Of a stretch of DNA of 27,148 bases, positions 1 through 7,510 are shown piece after piece. Source of the stretch: H111-94 sp034436045. Lineage in GTDB: Bacteria; Chloroflexota; Ktedonobacteria; Ktedonobacterales; Ktedonobacteraceae. Positions within the stretch are counted from its first letter, which is position 1. Each line of letters opens with the position of its first letter. The position numbers and the translations under genes were made by a program. Location of the stretch: contig DAOTVZ010000310.1 in the NCBI GenBank assembly GCA_034436045.1, positions 1 through 27,148 on the forward strand, written 5' to 3'. The notes below the pieces were generated by a model. That model made no database searches. It had not been told where the DNA came from and saw only the letters and a list, made by a program, of their open reading frames with translations.

Positions 1-353
1 TGATCACGCCCTGCAAGCGGTTCAACGGACGACCAGAGCGTGATGAAGAAATCTTGCAAATAGAACCGGCAATGGTATCATCCCGTAGGGGCGTGATGTA
101 TCACGCCCTGAGAGCGGCTCGACGGACGACCAGGGCGTGATGAAGAAATCTTGCAAATAGAACCGGCAATGGTATCATTCCGTAGGGGCGTGATGTATCA
201 CGCCCTGAGAGCGGCTCGACGGGCGAATAGGGCGTGATGAAGAAATCTTGCAAATAGAACCGGCAATGGTATCATTCCGTAGGGGCGTGATTCATCACGC
301 CCTGAGAGCGGTTCGACGGGCGAATAGGGCGTGATGAATCACGCCCCTACGGA
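1..353. repeat. 97-bp tandem array of a palindromic (MITE-like) element
   Basis: Three near-identical units follow each other with an exact 97-bp period (the landmark GAAGAAATCTTGCAAA recurs at 45, 142 and 239), followed by a closing partial unit ending about 353. Each unit carries GTAGGGGCGTGAT followed by its inverted form ATCACGCCC, so it can fold on itself. The final copy ends with the inverted terminus ATCACGCCCCTACGG, so the whole array is bounded by inverted ends. The same termini bound the array at 24861-25024. No coding sequence is evident. The array probably starts upstream of the window. It lies just downstream of the acyl-CoA ligase stop codon. A non-autonomous mobile element expanded by slippage or recombination is the likeliest explanation. 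Confidence 0.85.
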
Positions 354-394
354 ATCGTCGATTGGCAAAATCCGTTATCATGTCCTTACGAATT

Positions 395-2020
395 TTAGGA
401 GTTGGCGGCTGAGTAGTTCTCGAAGCGGCGGCGTAGCACTTTCTTGTCGAATTTGCCGACGCTGGTCTTGGGAATGGCGTCGATAAAGACGATATCATCG
501 GGGAGCCACCATTTGGCAACCTGCGGGCGCAGGAATTCGATGATCTCTTCCTTCGTCACCTTGCCCTCAAACTCCGGTTTGGCGACCACGCAGGCCAGCG
601 GGCGCTCCGACCATTTCACATCGGGAATGGCAATCACGCAGGCTTCCAGCACCTTTGGATGGCCCATGATGAGGTTCTCCAACTCGACTGAGGAGATCCA
701 TTCGCCACCGGACTTCACCAGGTCTTTGGTGCGGTCAACAAGCTGGATCATACCGTTTTCATCAACGGTTGCTACGTCGCCTGTGCGCAGCCAGCCATCC
801 ACGAACTTTTCGCCCGCGCTGACATCCTTATAATAGGTGCGAGCGATCCAGGGGCCGCGTACCTGCAATTCGCCGTAGGTTTCGTTATCCCAGGGCACCT
901 CTTTGCCCGTTTCGAGGTTGACGACGCGGAAATCGACACCCGGTAGCATCGTTCCCTGTTTGGCGCGAATGCGGAACAACTCTTCCGGTGGCAGATTCTC
1001 CTGATGCCTACGCGGTTTGCAGAGCGAAGCTAGCGGCGAGGTTTCGGTCATACCCCAGGCATGGACGATTTTGATGTCATTACGCTGGAGGTTCTCGATC
1101 AGCGATTGGGGCACGGCGGAGCCGCCGCAATAGATGGCGCGTAGGGCAGGGAATCTGAGGTGTTCGCGTTCGATAAAGGGCAACATGCCAATCCAGATCG
1201 TCGGTACACCGGCGGCGACAGTAACCTCTTCATCGATCATCAACTGGGCCAGTTTGCGTGGGTCCATGAAGCGCCCAGGCATCACGACTTTCGTGCCGAA
1301 CATGGCGGCAGCGTGCGGGCCGCCCCAGGCGTTAGCATGGAACATCGGCACGACGGGGAGCAGCGTATCGCGTTCGCAAAGTTCCATGCCGTCAACCAGT
1401 CCGCAGCCCATCGAGTGCATGTAGATAGAACGATGGCTATAGACGACGCCCTTTGGATTGCCGGTGGTGCCGGAGGTGTAGCACATGGCGGCGGCGGTAT
1501 TCTCGTCCAGGGTGGGCCATTCGTAGCTGGTGGGCTGGTTGCTGATGAACTCTTCATAGTCTACAGATGGCTGAAGTTTGCCAGTGGCGTTAGGGGCGTC
1601 GCCCATGATGACGTAGAGTTGGGGAGAGAGCTGGTCGGCCACTTTTTCCAGCAGTGGTACCAGGTCGCCATCCACAAAAATGATCTTATCCTCGGCATCG
1701 TTGACGATATAGACCAGTTGTTCGGCGAACAGACGAATGTTGAGCGTGTGCAGTACCGCGCCCATGCAGGGGATGGCATAGTACAGCTCGAAGTGCCGAT
1801 AGGTGTTCCAACCGAAGGTGGCAACGCGATCACCGTCCTGCACACCCGCCTGCTTGAGCGCGTTGGCAAGCTGTATTACACGTTTGCCCCAATCGGCATA
1901 CGTATAGCGATGTAGCCCTTGCTCGGTCAACGTCACGATCTCCTTACGGGCAAAAAGGGTAGTGGCGCGTTTGAATGGATGGTGTAGTGTTAAAGGGAAA
2001 TCCATCATCAAGCCTTGCAT
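395..2020 (-). CDS. AMP-dependent long-chain (or medium-chain) acyl-CoA ligase
   Basis: This cytoplasmic adenylate-forming enzyme is expected to activate a fatty or related carboxylic acid with ATP and then load it on CoA, feeding beta-oxidation or lipid synthesis. At 541 residues it has normal family length. Visible motifs in order: the P-loop YTSGTTGNPKG at about 181-191, AWGMTET at 321-327, GWLRTGD at 409-415 carrying the ribose-binding Asp, DRTKDLVKSGGEWIS at 429-443, and the C-terminal catalytic lysine in PKTSVGK at 517-523. The start is the ATG beginning MQGLMMDFPLTL, because GAGGAG lies about 8 bases upstream; an in-frame extension to 2119 has no such support and lacks family-like sequence. 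The gene stands alone, divergent from the YqeY-like gene. Substrate chain length cannot be read from the sequence. Confidence 0.93.
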   Translation of the reverse strand: MQGLMMDFPLTLHHPFKRATTLFARKEIVTLTEQGLHRYTYADWGKRVIQLANALKQAGVQDGDRVATFGWNTYRHFELYYAIPCMGAVLHTLNIRLFAEQLVYIVNDAEDKIIFVDGDLVPLLEKVADQLSPQLYVIMGDAPNATGKLQPSVDYEEFISNQPTSYEWPTLDENTAAAMCYTSGTTGNPKGVVYSHRSIYMHSMGCGLVDGMELCERDTLLPVVPMFHANAWGGPHAAAMFGTKVVMPGRFMDPRKLAQLMIDEEVTVAAGVPTIWIGMLPFIEREHLRFPALRAIYCGGSAVPQSLIENLQRNDIKIVHAWGMTETSPLASLCKPRRHQENLPPEELFRIRAKQGTMLPGVDFRVVNLETGKEVPWDNETYGELQVRGPWIARTYYKDVSAGEKFVDGWLRTGDVATVDENGMIQLVDRTKDLVKSGGEWISSVELENLIMGHPKVLEACVIAIPDVKWSERPLACVVAKPEFEGKVTKEEIIEFLRPQVAKWWLPDDIVFIDAIPKTSVGKFDKKVLRRRFENYSAANS

Positions 2021-2110
2021 GAACGATACTCCTCTTCGCTGAAGATATAGCCTGAACAATCTCCATTGGTGCTGGTTCATGATGCAACCAGTCTGAATGA
2101 CCTTTGTCTG

Positions 2111-2116
2111 ATTATA
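2111..2116 (-). promoter_or_regulatory. Possible -10 box of the acyl-CoA ligase gene
   Basis: On the minus strand this is a perfect TATAAT about 90 bases upstream of the chosen ATG. No good -35 box stands at 16-18 bases, so this is a tentative promoter only. It sits in the 300-base divergent gap between the ligase and the YqeY-like gene. Confidence 0.3.
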
Positions 2117-2268
2117 CACTATCTCTGCTATACTTGCCTCTTATAGAGAGGGTATGCGTCGCTTTTTTGCCGGGCGAGTGTGAAGCTTGCTTTGTTTGTC
2201 ATGCACGATGAAAAATTTGATGGATACCTTCACAGAGTTGCACGGGTGCTTTTTTTGCCTGAGCGTAG

Positions 2269-2274
2269 TATACT
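2269..2274 (+). promoter_or_regulatory. Possible -10 box of the YqeY-like gene
   Basis: TATACT preceded by G, about 45 bases before the start codon. The same GTATACT core is found in the better-supported promoters at 12591-12619 and 23420-23449. There is no convincing -35 box here. A TTGACG at 2274-2279 with TTATAA at 2298-2303 is an alternative, but would place transcription start almost on the ribosome binding site. Confidence 0.3.
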
Positions 2275-2319
2275 TGACGCTGCACTATTCGTTATTCTTA
2301 TAAATTAAGGAGCGTTTAT

Positions 2320-2799
2320 ATGCCAGAGAAACGAGTTGAATTCCCCATTGAACAGCAGTTGCGTAAAGATATGGTTGAAGCGCAGAAGGCACATGATCAG
2401 GTGCGTCTTGACACGCTGCGCATGGCGCTGGGCGCGATTCACAATCTCGAAGTGGCGCGCACCGACCGCAAGCATCCAGAATATGGCAAACCATTGACGG
2501 AAGAGGATGCTATGCATGTGTTGGAGCAGGAGATAAAGAAGCGCAGCCAGGCCATTCCGCTCTACAAACAGGGAGGGCGTAACGACCTGGCGGAGAAAGA
2601 GCAGCGCGAGATGGAGATACTCCAGCACTACATCCAGGCCTCGCAACTGAGCGACGAGCAGGTACGGGCCGTCGTCGAACGTATCATCAGCGAACAGGGT
2701 AAAGAGTTCCGTAAAGTCATGCCTCTGGCCGCCAAAGAGCTAAAAGGCAAAGCCGATGGAGCGAGGGTGCAAAAGATCGTCAGGGAACTGACACAATAA
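2320..2799 (+). CDS. GatB/YqeY-domain protein (YqeY-like)
   Basis: A 159-residue cytoplasmic protein of the YqeY family, related to the tail domain of the GatB subunit of the tRNA-dependent amidotransferase. The stretch DMVEAQKAHDQVRLDTLRM near the N-terminus and the C-terminal MPLAAKELKGKADGARV block are typical of the family, and the length is the usual one for stand-alone YqeY (about 150). The helical tail module is thought to contact tRNA, but the role of free YqeY proteins is not settled. The start follows AAGGAG with 7 bases spacing. The gene lies 200 bases upstream of the cysteinyl-tRNA synthetase fusion, so two tRNA-linked genes are neighbours, but a palindrome and a promoter separate them. 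Confidence 0.9.
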   Translation: MPEKRVEFPIEQQLRKDMVEAQKAHDQVRLDTLRMALGAIHNLEVARTDRKHPEYGKPLTEEDAMHVLEQEIKKRSQAIPLYKQGGRNDLAEKEQREMEILQHYIQASQLSDEQVRAVVERIISEQGKEFRKVMPLAAKELKGKADGARVQKIVRELTQ

Positions 2800-2819
2800 G
2801 TAACAGAATGTCTGTTGTA

Positions 2820-2855
2820 TGACACCAGATGTCAATTACATGACATCTGGTGTCA
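2820..2855. terminator. Perfect 15-bp inverted repeat after the YqeY-like gene
   Basis: TGACACCAGATGTCA at 2820-2834 is the exact reverse complement of TGACATCTGGTGTCA at 2841-2855, with a 6-base loop. It lies 20 bases after the YqeY-like stop codon. No clean run of T follows, so it may be a weak terminator; as it is about 40 bases upstream of the predicted cysS promoter, an operator is also possible. Confidence 0.6.
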
Positions 2856-2894
2856 GGTTCTCTTATGTTTTCTCCAGCTCGCCTCTACGTTTCC

Positions 2895-2924
2895 TTGACA
2901 AACCTGTCTTCTGGCTCGTACCAT
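2895..2924 (+). promoter_or_regulatory. Predicted promoter of the cysS-GT fusion gene
   Basis: TTGACA (perfect -35) at 2895-2900, an 18-base spacer, and TACCAT (4 of 6 matches to TATAAT) at 2919-2924, about 75 bases before the start codon. It would drive the fusion gene and the coupled oxidoreductase gene downstream. Confidence 0.5.
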
Positions 2925-2999
2925 ATGAAAGCGCACTATGTCAATTTTACATAATCCTTCTCAGTGTTTTTCCTCGTGCCGGAGGTTGGAAGCACGACT

Positions 3000-5405
3000 A
3001 TGAAAATCTATAACACGCTCACCAGGACAATAGAGGAGATTGTTCCCCTGGAAGCGAATACTATTAAAATGTATTCGTGCGGTCCCACCGTCTACCGCTA
3101 TATCCATATCGGCAACCTGCGTACTTTCACGATGGCCGACTGGCTGCGCCGCGTCTTCGAGTATCGCGGCTTCAAGGTCATACACGTCAAAAATCTCACC
3201 GATGTGGGCCACATGCGGCAGGAGATGCTGGATCGCGGTGAAGACAAGATCATTGCCCAGGCGCGCAAGGAAGGCAAGACATCGCGCCAGATTGCCGATT
3301 TCTATACGCAGGCTTTTCACGACGATGAAGCCGCGCTCAATATTCTGCCCGCGCACATATTCCCTCGCGCCACAGAGCATATATCGGAGATGATTGCCAT
3401 TATCGAGGGCTTGCTGGCGAAAGGGATCGCGTATGAAGTCAATGGCTACGTCTATTATGACATCAAGCGTTTCCCGGCGTATGGCAAGCTATCGGGCAAC
3501 TTGTTAGAGAATATGCTGGCCGGTGTACGTGAAGGGGTAGACACGGATCGACATAATCCAGAGGATTTTCCACTCTGGAAGCCAGCCGAGCCGGGACGCG
3601 AGATGGCCTGGGAGAGTCCCTGGGGGCGCGGCTTCCCCGGCTGGCATATCGAATGCTCGGCAATGTCCATGAAGTACCTGGGTGAGCATTTCGATCTGCA
3701 CACCGGAGGGGTCGATAACATTTTCCCGCATCACGAAGATGAGATTGCGCAGAGCGAGGGCTTTACCGGCAAACCGTTTGTCAACTACTGGGTACACGCA
3801 CAGCACCTGCTGGCCGATGGTCAGAAAATGGCAAAGTCAACCGGTAACGCCTACACGCGCGCGGAAATCGAGGCGCGCGGTTTTGACCCGATGTCGCTGC
3901 GTTACTTCTATACCACCGCGCTCTATCGCAGCCGTGTCAACTTCACCTTCCGCGCTTTGCAAGCCGCTCAGACTTCGCTGGAACGCCTGCGCAATCTGGC
4001 CTATGATCTGCTGTTGAATACTGACCAATCTGCCGTCTTTTCAGAAGAGCCGGTAGGCGAGCATCCTTTCCGTGACGCCTTCTTAAAAGAGGTCGAGAAT
4101 GATCTGAACATACCGCGTGCGATGGCCGTTACGTGGGCTATGTTGCGTTCGCGTGAGCTTGAGCCAACCACGCGCCTGCGCCTGTTGCTAGATTTCGACC
4201 GCATTTTAGGCTTTGACCTCAAGGGTTATCTACAGAGCGACCGACCGCGCAAGCAGCGTGACCCCGCCACCTACCTGGCAACAGTACCTGCTGCTGTGAC
4301 GGAACAGGTACGTGAACGTGAACTGTTACGCCGACGCGCGGAGTACCGAGAGGCCGACGCGCTACGCGAGCAAATCAAGACGGAGGGCTATGAGGTGCGC
4401 GATACACGCCAGGGTGCGCTGGTGGTCAGGCGACGAGCGGAGGATGAATTTATCGTGCTATCGCGCTCGACCGACGCGCCCGATCACACGCACGAACCGG
4501 ACCAGTGTGAATTCTCGATCAACCTGCTGGCGCACAATAGCCGCGAGGACCTGGAGCGCTGTATCAAGAGCATCTGTCGCTATGCCGATCATCGCCAGCT
4601 TGAACTTGTGATAATCGACAATGGCTCAACTGACGATACGCTGCCGTACCTGGAGCAACTGGCACGGGCGGGCGACTTACAGGCGGCGCAAGGGCAGCCT
4701 ATCAAGCTCCAGGTGCTGTTTGCCGACCACAATATGGGCTTTGCCGCCGGACGCAACGCGACCATGCGCGCCAGCCGTGGACGCTATATCGTGCTGATGG
4801 ATACCTCTATCGAGGTGAAAGGCGATATCTGGGAGCCGCTGGCAATGACGCTGGCTGATCGCAATATCGGTGTCGTTGGCCCCTATGGTCTTGTCACCGA
4901 TGATCTGCGCGAGTTCCGCGAGTCGAAGGGGCCAGATGTCGATGCGGTTGAGGGCTACCTGATGGCCTTTCGACGCGAACTGCTGCCGGAGGTAGGCTGG
5001 ATCGATGAAAAGTTCCGCTTCTATCGCCTCATGGACATCCATTTCAGTTTCTTCTTCAAAACCTCTGGCTATCGCGTGCTGGCCCTGCCTGCGCTGGCGG
5101 CGTTGCTAGAGAAGCATCCGCACCGTGAATGGTATAGCCTGAGTGAAGAGGAGCGAGCGGCGAAGAGCAAGAAGAATTACGACATCTTCCGTGATCGCTG
5201 GCATCATGGTCAGAGCCTGCTGGTGGTGAACTATAATCCGCAGCATCTGTGGCGCGGGCATGATCATCCATTTCACCTGGAAGGCACGCATACGCACGAG
5301 GAGCATGAGTTGCCCCCCCCAGGTATCATGCATACGCATGTGCATCAGCACTGGCCCGACCATTCACATGAGCATCCACACTATCACGAACTCAGGAGGT
5401 CTTAG
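3000..5405 (+). CDS. cysS: Cysteinyl-tRNA synthetase fused to a GT2-type domain and a His-rich tail
   Basis: An 801-residue protein, against about 460-490 for usual CysRS. Residues 1-480 form a complete class I CysRS that should charge tRNA-Cys: HIGN at 36-39, KMAKS at 276-280, zinc ligands Cys27, Cys219, His244 and Glu248 with canonical spacing, a DALR-type helical region at about 320-410, and the anticodon-binding end (READALREQIKTEGYEVRD, about 450-468). The frame then continues through a short linker into a GT2-like glycosyltransferase fold at 504-715 (SINLLAHNS, VIIDNGSTDDT, NMGFAAGRNATMRASRG, GYRVLALPALA). The usual DxD/NPD motif reads MDTSIEV, lacking the second acid. The last 53 residues hold 16 histidines, suggesting metal binding. 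ATG 3000 gives the standard CysRS N-terminus; GGAGG lies 14 bases upstream. I see no frameshift. The CysRS call is firm; the GT role is unknown. Confidence 0.93.
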   Translation: MKIYNTLTRTIEEIVPLEANTIKMYSCGPTVYRYIHIGNLRTFTMADWLRRVFEYRGFKVIHVKNLTDVGHMRQEMLDRGEDKIIAQARKEGKTSRQIADFYTQAFHDDEAALNILPAHIFPRATEHISEMIAIIEGLLAKGIAYEVNGYVYYDIKRFPAYGKLSGNLLENMLAGVREGVDTDRHNPEDFPLWKPAEPGREMAWESPWGRGFPGWHIECSAMSMKYLGEHFDLHTGGVDNIFPHHEDEIAQSEGFTGKPFVNYWVHAQHLLADGQKMAKSTGNAYTRAEIEARGFDPMSLRYFYTTALYRSRVNFTFRALQAAQTSLERLRNLAYDLLLNTDQSAVFSEEPVGEHPFRDAFLKEVENDLNIPRAMAVTWAMLRSRELEPTTRLRLLLDFDRILGFDLKGYLQSDRPRKQRDPATYLATVPAAVTEQVRERELLRRRAEYREADALREQIKTEGYEVRDTRQGALVVRRRAEDEFIVLSRSTDAPDHTHEPDQCEFSINLLAHNSREDLERCIKSICRYADHRQLELVIIDNGSTDDTLPYLEQLARAGDLQAAQGQPIKLQVLFADHNMGFAAGRNATMRASRGRYIVLMDTSIEVKGDIWEPLAMTLADRNIGVVGPYGLVTDDLREFRESKGPDVDAVEGYLMAFRRELLPEVGWIDEKFRFYRLMDIHFSFFFKTSGYRVLALPALAALLEKHPHREWYSLSEEERAAKSKKNYDIFRDRWHHGQSLLVVNYNPQHLWRGHDHPFHLEGTHTHEEHELPPPGIMHTHVHQHWPDHSHEHPHYHELRRS
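5394..5399 (+). promoter_or_regulatory. Ribosome binding site inside the end of cysS
   Basis: AGGAGG encodes the last two arginines of the CysRS fusion and is also the Shine-Dalgarno site for the next gene, 13 bases upstream of its ATG. This is a long but usable spacing and suggests translational coupling between the two proteins. Confidence 0.6.
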
Positions 5406-5412
5406 AGCAGAC

Positions 5413-7026
5413 ATGCACGTCTCTGCAGAAACACTGCTGGTCTCACATCGTGGCCAGCTTGACCGTCTGCGCGCCCTGCACAAGCAGCGCGTGGTGGTAA
5501 TTAATGGCGACGTGGGGCTGATCAGTAAGGAGCAGGAGGAAGCTCTTTACACGTTTGTGACGCAAGGAGGCGGTCTTGTCTGTCTTGGCGAGGCAGTTGA
5601 GGCATATCGTGACTATGAATTGCTAGGGGCAATATTGGGGCCGGTGCATGGTATGTGCATCCCCAAAAGCGAGATTATCGCGCGTGTAGCGCCGGAGGAA
5701 CACTATATTACGCGCCGGGTAGACCCCTCAGTGGCTTTTGTCGAGGCGCTCTACCTGCTGGACACCATCCCGTCTAACGCGCGCGTTGTCTGGAAGACGA
5801 CATGGCACTACGCGCCGCACACACTTGCCTATACGCGCGAGTTCGGACGTGGGCGCGTCTTCTGTACCGTACTCGGTACGGTAGACGAGACACGTCGCCA
5901 TCCAATCTTCCAACAGATGGTTGAACGGGCCATCCGCTATGTGACCGGCGCTGAGATCGAGGCGCGTCCGCTGCGGGTTGCTATGATCGGCTATGGGGCC
6001 ATTGGTTTTGAGCATGGTACCGCCATCAGTAACGTGCCCGGTTTAGAATACGCGTTGGTATGTGATCGTAACGAACAGCGTCTACAGCAGGCGCAGCAAA
6101 GCTTTCCGTCTGTGCGTACCTGCACCGACCTGGAAGAAGTGGTCGAAGACGCGGAGATTGATGTTGTCATCGTCTCAACGCCGCCCAACACGCATGCAGA
6201 CATCGCCATGCGCATGCTGCGCGCGGGCAAACATGTGGTTTCCGAGAAGCCTTTTTGCATCACCACCGCCGAGGCCGACGCGCTGATAGAACTGGCACAA
6301 GAACAGCGACGTGCGCTGACCGTGTATCAGTGTCGGCGCTGGGATGCCGATTACCTTGCTATTCAGCAGGTTTTAAAGCGCGGAGTGATTGGTGATGTTT
6401 TTCATATCGAAACATTTATCGGCGGCTATGCCCATCCATGCGATTACTGGCATTCGCATGAACCGATCTCCGGCGGCGTCTTCTACGATTGGGGGTCACA
6501 CTACCTGGACTGGATACTCAACCTCATTCCCGATACAGTAGAGAGCGTGCGCGGCGTGGAGCATAAGCGTGTCTGGCATGATGTCACAAACGCCGATCAA
6601 TCCAGCGTCTATCTCCGTTTTGCCGGTGGCCAGGAGGCAATCTTTATGCACTCGGACATCGCGGCGGCGCTCAAGCCCAAATGGTATATCCTGGGGGAAC
6701 GCGGCGCAATTGTAGGACACTGGCGACAGGAGACAATCAAGACTCGGCGCTGGTCGGGCGATCTGATCGAGGAGCGATTGGCACCCGCCGAGGCGCTGCC
6801 CAACCTGTATGTGCTGACACGCGAGGTGGGTGATCTTATTCACGAGCAGCAATTGATGCTGCCGCGTGTCCCTCCCTATGCCTTCCATCGCAACCTCGCT
6901 AACCACCTGCACTACGGCGAACCGCTCGCTGTGCCGCCGGAAGAGGCGCGCCGCAACATCGTCATCATGGAGGCCGCCAAGTATTCCGCCGAACATAATG
7001 GTGTTACCGTATCGGTGACGTGTTAA
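5413..7026 (+). CDS. ThuA-like domain fused to Gfo/Idh/MocA oxidoreductase
   Basis: A 537-residue protein with two modules. Residues 1-180 resemble the ThuA/class I glutamine-amidotransferase-like fold found in sugar-utilisation proteins: VVVINGDVGL, TQGGGLVCLGE, and the ending GRGRVFCTVLG followed by HPIFQQMVERAIRYVTG. Residues 187-535 are an NAD(P)-dependent Gfo/Idh/MocA oxidoreductase with the dinucleotide motif GYGAIG at 193-198, the signature lysine in SEKPF at 277-281, and YDWGSHYLD at 358-366. Family members oxidise or reduce sugars, inositols and sugar derivatives; the substrate here is unknown. The start is ATG 5413, 7 bases after the cysS stop, using a ribosome binding site inside cysS. 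An in-frame extension back to 5260 only reads the cysS His-tail in another frame. Tight coupling suggests a joint role with the GT domain upstream. Confidence 0.88.
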   Translation: MHVSAETLLVSHRGQLDRLRALHKQRVVVINGDVGLISKEQEEALYTFVTQGGGLVCLGEAVEAYRDYELLGAILGPVHGMCIPKSEIIARVAPEEHYITRRVDPSVAFVEALYLLDTIPSNARVVWKTTWHYAPHTLAYTREFGRGRVFCTVLGTVDETRRHPIFQQMVERAIRYVTGAEIEARPLRVAMIGYGAIGFEHGTAISNVPGLEYALVCDRNEQRLQQAQQSFPSVRTCTDLEEVVEDAEIDVVIVSTPPNTHADIAMRMLRAGKHVVSEKPFCITTAEADALIELAQEQRRALTVYQCRRWDADYLAIQQVLKRGVIGDVFHIETFIGGYAHPCDYWHSHEPISGGVFYDWGSHYLDWILNLIPDTVESVRGVEHKRVWHDVTNADQSSVYLRFAGGQEAIFMHSDIAAALKPKWYILGERGAIVGHWRQETIKTRRWSGDLIEERLAPAEALPNLYVLTREVGDLIHEQQLMLPRVPPYAFHRNLANHLHYGEPLAVPPEEARRNIVIMEAAKYSAEHNGVTVSVTC

Positions 7027-7060
7027 GAGCGGGAGCCTGGGAGCGAAAGCCCGAAACCTG

Positions 7061-7179
7061 CGAGGGGTCTCATTACATTACTGTGCGCCTCTGGCGTGCA
7101 GCCCTGTTTGTGGTGGTACATGATACAGGTAGTGAGGCCCCTCGTGGGTCTCAGACCATAGGTCTCATAGTAATGTGAT
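7061..7179. repeat. Nested inverted repeats in the gap after the oxidoreductase gene
   Basis: CGAGGGGTCTC (7061-7071) pairs with GAGGCCCCTCG (7134-7144), and ATTACATTACT (7072-7082) pairs with AGTAATGTGAT (7169-7179), each with one mismatch. GGTCTCA also occurs three times. This could be a decayed mobile palindromic element or a terminator region. The rest of the 484-base gap (7027-7510) holds a possible promoter and no coding sequence that I can support. Confidence 0.45.
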
Positions 7180-7278
7180 AGGGATGTTATTGTTTTTCCC
7201 CCGCCGGGGCCTGATCTCAAGTACGAGCCGCTTGTTCATCTGCCAAAAAACGTTTTTGGAAAAGCCTTATCAGACCCC

Positions 7279-7307
7279 TTGCTATATTCATCAGTATGAT
7301 GTACACT
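7279..7307 (+). promoter_or_regulatory. Possible promoter of the MHS-type transporter gene
   Basis: TTGCTA, a 17-base spacer and TACACT (4 of 6 in the -10 box), about 200 bases upstream of the start codon. This leaves a long untranslated leader in which I see no recognisable riboswitch. Confidence 0.35.
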
Positions 7308-7510
7308 TGAGGTATGATGGCCCGTTCAAGTTCCTGTCATAGACAATGGGGTTTGTGACAACAGATAAACCAGAAGGGATTCTTGCTAGCCCTTGCAGAC
7401 AACACGCCCACGGCTCATGCTGCTATCATAGCCATAATTGGCTTTGATATACAACACCATTTTTGTGGTCTGTCGTGTTTGTTAAAACCTTCTATGGAGA
7501 AGGAGGACTT

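Noticed and set aside
1..353. CRISPR array
   Set aside because: The 97-bp units are repeated in full with no unique spacers; the same holds for the 44-bp units at 24861-25024. No cas gene is present.
1160..1915. 251-residue plus-strand open frame
   Set aside because: It lies wholly antisense to the acyl-CoA ligase, has no recognisable domain and no ribosome site; it is a shadow of a well-supported gene.
4440..4510. Assembly frameshift joining two separate genes
   Set aside because: The frame is continuous through the linker with ordinary codons, and no ribosome site or good start precedes the GT2-like domain.
3000..5405. MshC (mycothiol cysteine ligase) instead of CysRS
   Set aside because: The C-terminal anticodon-binding segment (about residues 445-478), absent from MshC, is present, so a true CysRS is the better call.
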